Source: a bacterium (lineage in GTDB: Bacteria; Cyanobacteriota; Vampirovibrionia; Gastranaerophilales; UBA9971). From it: a stretch of DNA of 47,123 nt. Each line of letters begins with the position of its first letter. Position 1 is the stretch's first letter. Shown one piece after another: positions 25,574-32,105 of this stretch. Under the pieces are notes generated by a model. The model saw nothing but the letters and a program-made list of their open reading frames with translations. It made no database searches and was not told the origin of the DNA. The translations under genes were made by a program, and so were the position numbers. The DNA is taken from assembly GCA_037147175.1 (NCBI GenBank), contig JBAWVS010000017.1, forward strand, positions 1 to 47,123, in the 5' to 3' direction.

Positions 25574-26773
25574 TTAACTCCTTAAAAGAAGCTTAAGTTC
25601 TTCTTCTGATAAATCCAAAGTATGCGTAAAGATATTTGCTTTATGTCCGTCAGTACCGCCTGTTTTCAGGAATCCAATTTCTTCGCAAGCAAGCTCGGTT
25701 ACATCAATAAGTTTTTGCAGTTCTTCGTTAAAATGTCTCATCGTATAATGATAATTGCTTTCTGTCAGCACTGCTCCCTGATTAGCCGAATCTTTTAAAA
25801 GTAAGTAGAGCGATTCCTGTTGAATGTCCCTATCACTCGAAGAAAAAACCTTGGATTCATCGACTTTGCCTAAATGAATTCTTCCGGGATGCGCAAGACC
25901 TGCATACCCGAAACTTTTATTTAAAACCTGTGTTACTTGTTTTATGGTAGGACTAAATGCAATTTGTTTTCCTGCGAATAATTTTTCTATTTCATCTTTA
26001 TGTTTTAATAATTCCGATGATTTTTTGTATTTTTTGTAAATATAACGTTTAATAAAGTCAAAAAATGCCATACTTCCACCAATTTTAATTAAAGGATGAG
26101 AATTTTTCAAAGTTTCAAAATTTTCATTTATTCCAAATTTACTTAATTTTAGTAAGATTTTTTGAGCTTCTTCATTTCTGGAATTTTTAATATTTTGTAT
26201 AAAATTATTCAAATCCTCATCAAACGGATTTATGCAATACCCCATCAAGTCAGCCGCAACAGGCTTTTTGAAAATTTCTTCATTATCAAGACTCACGCTA
26301 AACTCAATACCTGTAACAAATTTAATATCATTAAATTTTTCCGGATTTTCAGCAATAAGTTTAAGGGCTTTTTTGGTGCCTTCTAAAGAATCATGATCGG
26401 TTATAGAAACAACAAAAGCAGGCAAATCATCTTTATTTTGAGCTTTAACACTTTTTGCATAAAGAACAGCCTGATTAAGAAGCTCTTCTACTGAAATAAT
26501 TCCGTCAGATTCAACGGTATGAAGATGAAGATTTATTCTGAAAGTTTTATTCAGTACATTTTGATATAAATTTTCAAAATTTCCAGATAAAAAATCACCT
26601 GTATGAAAGTTTTCAGGAGTATATTTGTTAATAAGATTGATAAATTCGACAGGAGCTACTATAGAAGACAAATTTTCTACAGGACAGCTAAGGTTTTCTG
26701 CTAATAATTTCTTGTAGTTACAATCTGTTGCGTTATTAATATTATATTTTTCTGATTTGATATTGATTTTCAA
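25574..26773 (-). CDS. PHP-domain metal-dependent phosphoesterase
   Basis: PHP-family metal sites are visible: HLHTVESDG (H83, H85, D90), ITDHDS (D126, H127) and GIEFSV, with a later AHPGR. Relatives include nucleotide 3'-phosphatases and histidinol-phosphate-phosphatase-like enzymes; the substrate is not clear. At 399 aa it is longer than the common 280-aa forms owing to an N-terminal extension of about 78 residues and an insertion around 195-270. The start is a TTG at 26773 without a good RBS, so the exact start is uncertain; a TATAAT at 26805-26810 fits a short leader. dacB follows after 5 bp. Confidence 0.8.
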   Translation of the reverse strand: MKINIKSEKYNINNATDCNYKKLLAENLSCPVENLSSIVAPVEFINLINKYTPENFHTGDFLSGNFENLYQNVLNKTFRINLHLHTVESDGIISVEELLNQAVLYAKSVKAQNKDDLPAFVVSITDHDSLEGTKKALKLIAENPEKFNDIKFVTGIEFSVSLDNEEIFKKPVAADLMGYCINPFDEDLNNFIQNIKNSRNEEAQKILLKLSKFGINENFETLKNSHPLIKIGGSMAFFDFIKRYIYKKYKKSSELLKHKDEIEKLFAGKQIAFSPTIKQVTQVLNKSFGYAGLAHPGRIHLGKVDESKVFSSSDRDIQQESLYLLLKDSANQGAVLTESNYHYTMRHFNEELQKLIDVTELACEEIGFLKTGGTDGHKANIFTHTLDLSEEELKLLLRS

Positions 26774-26804
26774 TGTGTTAGACCAAAACTCTTATTTCTA
26801 TAAA

Positions 26805-26810
26805 ATTATA
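26805..26810 (-). promoter_or_regulatory. Candidate -10 box for the PHP/dacB operon
   Basis: Minus-strand TATAAT in CAGGATATAATTTTATAG, about 30 bp before the PHP start. No strong -35 is seen. Confidence 0.4.
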
Positions 26811-26870
26811 TCCTGAAAAAGATATATAATTTTAATTAGAAATCAAAATTCCAGTAAAAAAATATTAAAT

Positions 26871-27116
26871 TTATGCTGAGAAATCTACTTTTTTACCAAG
26901 CACACGATGAGCAAGATCATCTATAACTTTACCTATTGATTTATCACCGTCATAATTAACTACGCCCAGAGGCTGCCCTGATTTATTTTTTATAGTAATT
27001 GTAGGGCTAAATAACGTACCTAAATGAGCACCGGAATAATCAATTTCAATTTTATTAACAGCAGTATCTTCAGGCTTATAAGGAAATATTTTAGCTCCGG
27101 GTATTGTAATAGTCAT
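26871..27116 (-). CDS. Unknown small protein (81 aa)
   Basis: Starts MTITIPGAKIFPYKPED with AAAGGAGAAAGAG as RBS, which fixes the start at 27116 rather than ten codons earlier. The middle (IKNKSGQPLGVVNYDGDKS) and the C-terminus (VIDDLAHRVLGKKVDFSA) suggest a compact alpha/beta fold. There is no signal peptide, membrane segment or Cys. It is a separate unit about 95 bp upstream of the PHP gene. No family was recognised. Confidence 0.6.
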   Translation of the reverse strand: MTITIPGAKIFPYKPEDTAVNKIEIDYSGAHLGTLFSPTITIKNKSGQPLGVVNYDGDKSIGKVIDDLAHRVLGKKVDFSA

Positions 27117-27270
27117 CTCTTTCTCCTTTGTCTTATATACTGGCAACTTCTAAATAATTAAAGCGTACTCAAAATAAAAATTGCCGCTAATATTTAAAAA
27201 AGAGAGTTGTAAAGCTGAAAATACTTGATAATGTTGAAAAGTTTCAGTTTAATAATTCTTAATAAAATAG

Positions 27271-27276
27271 TATAAT
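27271..27276 (+). promoter_or_regulatory. -10 box six bases before the uvrC start
   Basis: A perfect TATAAT followed by six T and then the ATG. Transcription would begin at or next to the start codon, implying a leaderless uvrC mRNA. Confidence 0.55.
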
Positions 27277-27282
27277 TTTTTT

Positions 27283-29148
27283 ATGAAACCAGTACTAACA
27301 ATTGAAGAATCTCTCAAATTGCTTCCTGATGCATCAGGGGTCTATCTCATGCACGATAAAAACAATGAAATAATTTATATCGGCAAAGCTAAAAATCTGA
27401 AAAAGCGTGTAAAAAGCTATTTCCAGAAAAATCATGACTCTCCAAAACTTATTGTTATGGTTCCTCAGATTATAAGGTTTGATTTTATTATTACTGACTC
27501 GGAAGTTGAGGCATTAATACTTGAATCTCATTTAATAAAAAAGCATAAACCGAAATATAACGTTCTTCTTAAAGATGACAAGAGGTTTCCGTGGTTTTTA
27601 ATTACAGAAGAACAATATCCCCGAATAATTGTAACAAGAAAAGCTGATAAAAAGTTTCAAAAAGGGAAATATTTCGGACCTTATACAAATGCAAGAGCAA
27701 TGTATTCAACTCTTGAGCTGATTAAAAAGATGTTTCCGCTTAAACAATGCAAAACTCCACGTTTTAAAGACCGCCCATGCATGTATTATCAAATAGGTAA
27801 GTGCCTTGGACCATGCCAAAAACTTACAGCCTCGGAAGATTATAAGGAAGTTGTTAAGCAGGTTGAAATGTTTCTTTCCGGTAAACAAAGCGAGTTATTA
27901 GCCGAATTGAAAAACCGGATGGAGATTTTTGCGGAAAATCAGGAATTTGAAAAAGCTGCACGCTACAGGGACAGTTATTTTGACGTATTGAAGGCAGTCG
28001 GCAAGCAAAAAGTGGTTTCTGAAAATACCGACATAAACCAAGATATACTGGGATTTGCACGGGATAATTCCATAATGAGCATTGCTCTTTTAAAAGTCAG
28101 AGACGGCAGGCTTATAGCTAAAGAAGATTTTGACATCAAGCTTGATGAAATCCACACACCTTATGAAGCATTAATTGCTTTTATTCAAGAGTACTACCAG
28201 CTTGTTGACAGGTCAGAAATTCCTAAAGAACTGCTTATTTCCTGCGAAATCGAAGATGAAGAAAGCAAAATCATTAAAGAATGGCTCTCTTTCAAAAAAG
28301 GCTCTAAAGTCAGTCTTATGTCTCCCAAAAGCCAAAAGAAGTTTGAACTCGTTGAAATGGCGGACAAAAACGCTTTAGCCGCTCTTGAAGGTTTAAAAGT
28401 TTCAGAAATGGCAAGTCTTCAAAATGACTGGAACGAAATCGGTTGTTATATTCAGGAAAAACTTAATCTTCCAAATTTTCCGGCTCGAATCGAATGTTTT
28501 GATATTTCGCATATTCAAGGAACAAATACTGTGGCAAGTATGGTCGTCTTTATTAACGGAAAACCATATAAATCAGAATACAGGAAGTATAAAATCAGAA
28601 CTCTTGCCGAAGGGCAGACAGATGATTTTGCTTCAATGAAGGAAGTAATAAAAAGACGGTATCAAAAACTTTTGCGTGATATGTCAAATAATGCCCAAAA
28701 AGAACAAATTTTTCCTGACTTAATAATAGTAGACGGAGGAAAGGGACAACTTTCCGCCACATTGGAGTCATTGGAAGAACTGGGGCTTAGCAATATGCCT
28801 ATAGTTTCTCTTGCCAAAAAGTTTGAAGAGATTTTTCTTCCCGAGCAGCCAAATCCTATTATTCTTCCTGCTAATTCAAAGGCATTATTTCTTTTTCAAC
28901 AGGTCAGAGATGAAGCCCATCGCTTTGCTGTGAGTTATCACAGGAAATTACGGGAAAAAAGCGCTATAAAATCAATACTTGATGATATATCTACGCTGCA
29001 ACTTTCTCATAAAAAGACACTAATAGAATATTTCGGCGATATAAACGGGATTATGACGGCGAACAAGTCAGAATTATCAAGAGTTATAGGAAAAACTCAC
29101 GGCTCTAAAGTTTATAACTTTTTGCAAAAATATAACAATTCAAAATAA
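27283..29148 (+). CDS. uvrC: Excinuclease ABC subunit C
   Basis: Makes the 3' and 5' incisions in nucleotide excision repair together with UvrA and UvrB. Order: GIY-YIG nuclease domain (about 15-95, SGVYLMHDKNNEIIYIGKAK), a Cys cluster C156, C166, C174, C178 where E. coli UvrC binds a 4Fe-4S cluster, the UVR UvrB-binding motif (about 200-235), the RNase H-like C-terminal nuclease (FDISHIQG, IVDGGKGQL) and tandem HhH motifs at the end. At 621 aa it is full length. There is no Shine-Dalgarno, and the start directly follows a -10 box. No gene follows on this strand. Confidence 0.97.
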   Translation: MKPVLTIEESLKLLPDASGVYLMHDKNNEIIYIGKAKNLKKRVKSYFQKNHDSPKLIVMVPQIIRFDFIITDSEVEALILESHLIKKHKPKYNVLLKDDKRFPWFLITEEQYPRIIVTRKADKKFQKGKYFGPYTNARAMYSTLELIKKMFPLKQCKTPRFKDRPCMYYQIGKCLGPCQKLTASEDYKEVVKQVEMFLSGKQSELLAELKNRMEIFAENQEFEKAARYRDSYFDVLKAVGKQKVVSENTDINQDILGFARDNSIMSIALLKVRDGRLIAKEDFDIKLDEIHTPYEALIAFIQEYYQLVDRSEIPKELLISCEIEDEESKIIKEWLSFKKGSKVSLMSPKSQKKFELVEMADKNALAALEGLKVSEMASLQNDWNEIGCYIQEKLNLPNFPARIECFDISHIQGTNTVASMVVFINGKPYKSEYRKYKIRTLAEGQTDDFASMKEVIKRRYQKLLRDMSNNAQKEQIFPDLIIVDGGKGQLSATLESLEELGLSNMPIVSLAKKFEEIFLPEQPNPIILPANSKALFLFQQVRDEAHRFAVSYHRKLREKSAIKSILDDISTLQLSHKKTLIEYFGDINGIMTANKSELSRVIGKTHGSKVYNFLQKYNNSK

Positions 29149-29160
29149 AAAGCTGTTTGA

Positions 29161-30588
29161 TTAAGAATAAACAAACGGAGGACCGCTTTTGATTTCTGAA
29201 AGTACGTTTTCTTTCAGTTTTTTAATTTCGTTTAAAGAAAGCGGCTGCTTGATTTTTTCCTTATAATCTTCCATTAAAGGCTGAATATAGCTGTTTTTCT
29301 TCCGATAAAAGTTATTAAGCTCTACCTGAACAAGCCTGTCTTGAAGATCAATTTCTGTTTTGGCGTTTGCTTTTTCTACCTGAGTTTCTTTAATTCCTTC
29401 TATGGCTTTTTCTCCCACGTACTCAAAGGCTGCCGAGGAACAAAGAAGTATTGCCAAATTCCTTGTTTGAGGAGATTTATTAATCATATACGTGTAAATA
29501 AAGGATGAAACGTGGCTTACAACCGCAGAAAAAATTGTTTTGCCGCTGCTTCCGTATACCTCGCGAGAGGCATCTTCAAATACTGAATTATTTGATTTTG
29601 CTTTATTACAGTCATTTACAAAAGATTGTTTTATTTCTGCTGTAGCACTAGAATTTTCCAGAGTTTTTTTCAAGTCTTGTTGGGAAATATTTTTCAAATC
29701 ATCACCCAACTTTTGTTGAATTTCACTTTTATAAGCTTCCAGATGTTGCGCCATTTTGCCAATATTTTTGAAAATAGATTTTGCAAACAATAAAGATAGC
29801 CCTATAGTTGCAACCCCTACGCCTGAATATAAAGCAATTTTGCCTAAATCATTTTTATTTTCATCTTTATTATTATTTTTATTTCCAAAAGCCGCTTGTT
29901 TTTTATCAGAATTTTCCTGATTTACTAAAAAATTGTCATAACTGTTTAATTCATTATTTTTTTGAGACATCAAACTTCTGATTATCTGGTTTTTTCCTGA
30001 GAAACTTTTTGTTTCTATATCAATAAGTTTTTCTTCTTTATCACGTTTTATATCTGCAAAATTTTTCTTAACCCAAATTTCTTTTACCCCGTCAACAACA
30101 TTTTTCATCATAAAACCTGTTGCGGAAGCTGCTAAAACTGCTGCGGCAGTTAGTAATGTTTTTGTAGAAGGATCATGAATAAAAGCATACAGAACTAATC
30201 TATTATCATTGTTTAATGTAACCATTCTTGGAACATCAGGTATTTTGACATCCGATAATAAATTATTTTTGTTGATTAAAGAATTTTTGAATAATTTCGC
30301 AGCTCCCGCACCAATACCAAGAATTAACAAAGGTGCTGCAATTATTGGAACTATCGGGTTGTTATACCATTTAGCGGAATTATTTTCTTTTTTCTCCAAC
30401 ATAGCCTTCGGCAAAGGTGTATCCTGCACCGGAGAATCCGCATAATATGTTTCGGGGTCTTTTATAAAAGTATTTACAACAACGCCTTCTTTTGTAATTT
30501 CTTCTTTAACTTTTTTTCTATTATTGGTATCAGTAGAATTACGGGGTTGCAGTGCAGAGAAATTATTTATTACAGAATTTTTATACAT
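29161..30588 (-). CDS. Unknown large membrane protein (475 aa)
   Basis: No family was recognised. Hydrophobic segments lie near residues 80-100 (PIVPIIAAPLLILGIGAGAA), 145-160, about 250-272 (ALYSGVGVATIGLSLLFAKS) and about 355-395, separated by charged helical stretches; an Asn/Lys linker sits near 230-245. The N-terminal 70 residues are polar. It seems built of two similar halves, each with a membrane segment followed by an acidic/basic helix (KEEKLIDIETKSF and KTEIDLQDRLVQVE). The start at 30588 overlaps the stop of the preceding gene by 8 bp in ATGTATAA, with GAGGAATTACTTA as RBS, so it is translationally coupled to it. The two probably work together. Confidence 0.65.
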   Translation of the reverse strand: MYKNSVINNFSALQPRNSTDTNNRKKVKEEITKEGVVVNTFIKDPETYYADSPVQDTPLPKAMLEKKENNSAKWYNNPIVPIIAAPLLILGIGAGAAKLFKNSLINKNNLLSDVKIPDVPRMVTLNNDNRLVLYAFIHDPSTKTLLTAAAVLAASATGFMMKNVVDGVKEIWVKKNFADIKRDKEEKLIDIETKSFSGKNQIIRSLMSQKNNELNSYDNFLVNQENSDKKQAAFGNKNNNKDENKNDLGKIALYSGVGVATIGLSLLFAKSIFKNIGKMAQHLEAYKSEIQQKLGDDLKNISQQDLKKTLENSSATAEIKQSFVNDCNKAKSNNSVFEDASREVYGSSGKTIFSAVVSHVSSFIYTYMINKSPQTRNLAILLCSSAAFEYVGEKAIEGIKETQVEKANAKTEIDLQDRLVQVELNNFYRKKNSYIQPLMEDYKEKIKQPLSLNEIKKLKENVLSEIKSGPPFVYS

Positions 30589-31300
30589 TAAGTAATTCCT
30601 CGTAAGTTTCTGCATTGTTTTTCTGATCTTCTAATTCTTCAAAAGAATTGTCAGTCGGTTCTACTATTCTGAAAAGTTTTTTCTTTAGCCTGTTTGCAAA
30701 AGCAGCTAAAAACTCTTTTACAGCCTTTTCTTTATCTTTCATATTAGAAATAAAAGTTTCCATAGCATTTTTAAAGTTTTCTGTTGCCTGTTTTAGTTTG
30801 TTCATAATTTGTTGGAGTTTTTCATTTAACAAACCTGCAAGTTTAGTTATATTTTGAAAAAGCTGTGTTTTTAATTCGGTAAAAATATTATTTATTGCCT
30901 GCATTGTTCGGGTTATGGTTTTTGCAAGAGGTGTTAAACCTGTTGAATTAAACAGTTTAACAAGATTATTATCGATAAAGTTATTTATTGTTTTAAAAAT
31001 ACTTGATTGCTCGATAAATTTTTTCATAGCAGACATGTTATCAAGTTTTTGATTGAATTCCTGTCTTTGTTTTGCAGCAAGCATTGCATTCCACGCAGGA
31101 AGCAAGTCAGCCCATGTCAGAAGCCCTAATTCTTTTGCGGTAGGCTTTGATTTTGCTGCCGAGCCTCCTCCGCCTCCGCCCATTCCAAGACATAGAGGAC
31201 ATGAACCGCCGGGATTTCCATGCGGACAGCAAACTCCCATCGTTTTTTGCTGAACAAGAATTTTAGGCGTATTATTTGTATTTAAAGCTTGTATTTTCAT
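30581..31300 (-). CDS. Unknown protein with a Cys/His-Gly motif and helical body (239 aa)
   Basis: The N-terminus MKIQALNTNNTPK is followed by CCPHGNPGGSCPLCLG and a run of Gly (residues 24-46). The spacing of Cys and His could bind zinc or another metal. Residues 60-220 are almost entirely helical with many Asn, Lys and Gln, like a long coiled coil or amphipathic bundle; there is no signal peptide. No function is assigned. CAAGAAAGAAAC precedes the ATG. It is coupled to the membrane protein downstream, and 180-300 bp upstream on the same strand lie a terminator hairpin and a cobalamin aptamer, so B12 could influence it only if the terminator is read through. Confidence 0.65.
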   Translation of the reverse strand: MKIQALNTNNTPKILVQQKTMGVCCPHGNPGGSCPLCLGMGGGGGGSAAKSKPTAKELGLLTWADLLPAWNAMLAAKQRQEFNQKLDNMSAMKKFIEQSSIFKTINNFIDNNLVKLFNSTGLTPLAKTITRTMQAINNIFTELKTQLFQNITKLAGLLNEKLQQIMNKLKQATENFKNAMETFISNMKDKEKAVKEFLAAFANRLKKKLFRIVEPTDNSFEELEDQKNNAETYEELLNV

Positions 31301-31326
31301 GTTTCTTTCTTGGTATTTAATTTTTA

Positions 31327-31399
31327 TAGATTGCTTCGTTATGCTCGCAATGACGATTTAGGCGATTTAGCAATTCGAGTTTTTCAGGCAAAATGACAA
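31327..31399. repeat. Partial dispersed repeat, GTCATTGCGAG type
   Basis: ATAGATTGCTTCGTTATGCTCGCAATGACGA is the right arm of the element at 9138-9264, followed by TTTAGCAATTCGAGT (the tail motif) and AAAATGACAAA. It lies in the 350-bp gap (31301-31650) that also holds the terminator and riboswitch. Confidence 0.6.
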
Positions 31400-31440
31400 A
31401 AAACATAGAAGAACGCTTTTAATTTAAAAGCGTTCTTCTA
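31398..31440 (-). terminator. Strong intrinsic terminator downstream of the cobalamin aptamer
   Basis: Perfect 17-bp arms (31406-31422 and 31424-31440, core GAACGCTTTTAA) followed on the minus strand by TGTTTTTTG. There is no T run on the plus strand, so it acts on minus-strand transcripts, that is on RNA coming through the riboswitch about 65 nt upstream. It may be the riboswitch expression platform or simply the end of a short RNA. Confidence 0.8.
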
Positions 31441-31502
31441 TAAAATTATAAATATGTAATTATCATCGAAATAATCCTCTAGTGCTCGCTATTAACATAT
31501 AA

Positions 31503-31622
31503 CAAAGAGGTATTCTGACTTGAAAGCATAAATTAAACAAAATGCCTTCTTTACAGTTGCGGCACAGTCCCGGATTTTAACCGGAGTTTCCCTATTTGTT
31601 GTGATAAATTTTATCATCAGCA
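31503..31622 (-). promoter_or_regulatory. Cobalamin riboswitch aptamer
   Basis: Read on the minus strand, the segment has the conserved blocks in order: AATAGGGAAACTCCGG, TTAAAATCCGGGACTGTGCC, GCAACTGTAAAGAAGGC (the B12-box core GCCGCAACTGTAA), a small GCAT/ATGC stem, then TCAAGTCAGAATACCTC. These are the hallmarks of cobalamin aptamers. The peripheral domain is short. It follows the YhcH-family gene stop by about 30 bp and precedes a strong terminator. AGAGG at 31506-31510 (plus) could pair with CCTCT at 31476-31480, offering an alternative fold. No B12 transport or synthesis gene is recognised downstream. Confidence 0.9.
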
Positions 31623-31650
31623 ATATTTGTTGTAAAGAGAATTTTGATGT

Positions 31651-32100
31651 TTATATCTTTATTTTTACAACCGCTTTTTTGACGTATTGAGAAGTTATTG
31701 CTTCAATTCCCGGCATGTGGGCATCTAACGGAGTGAAAATAGTGAAAAATTTTTCTTCAACTGTAACTAAATAGCCATTACCTTCCAAAAACATAATATC
31801 TGCGGTTTCATCATAATCAGTTAGAGGTTTTAGCGTATTAACATTTGTATAGCCCATTTTTTCTACGCCTTTAATCAAATACTGAATATCAATATGCTTT
31901 TTATGAGCTTCAAATCTTCCTTCTGCAAGAGGTTTTGTCTGGTAATCCTGTACTAATACAAAAATATCATCGCCTAAAATTTCGTATTTTCCGTTTTGAA
32001 TTTCAGAAAAGTCAGTATTTTCAAGATATTTAAGGGCTATGGCCATTTTTTCGTTGATATCATAATACAAAGATGCATTCTGTATTTTATCTATAATCAT
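31651..32100 (-). CDS. YhcH/YjgK/YiaL family protein
   Basis: A small cupin-like family (149 aa) whose members occur with sugar or sialic acid catabolism and include the EbgC beta-galactosidase beta subunit. The usual motif FEAHKKHIDIQY (about 73-84) carries two His and an acidic residue for metal binding, and FTPLDAHMPG near 123 gives another. No sugar-catabolic genes are adjacent, so the substrate is open. It begins 5 bp after the TPR gene stop and is probably co-transcribed with it. The RBS is weak (GAGAATTAATTGTT). Confidence 0.87.
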   Translation of the reverse strand: MIIDKIQNASLYYDINEKMAIALKYLENTDFSEIQNGKYEILGDDIFVLVQDYQTKPLAEGRFEAHKKHIDIQYLIKGVEKMGYTNVNTLKPLTDYDETADIMFLEGNGYLVTVEEKFFTIFTPLDAHMPGIEAITSQYVKKAVVKIKI

Positions 32101-32105
32101 AACAA

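Noticed and set aside
31141-31240. Gly/Cys-rich head of the 239-aa protein as a RiPP precursor core
   Set aside because: The motif is at the N-terminus of a long helical protein, and no modification enzyme or peptide exporter is adjacent.
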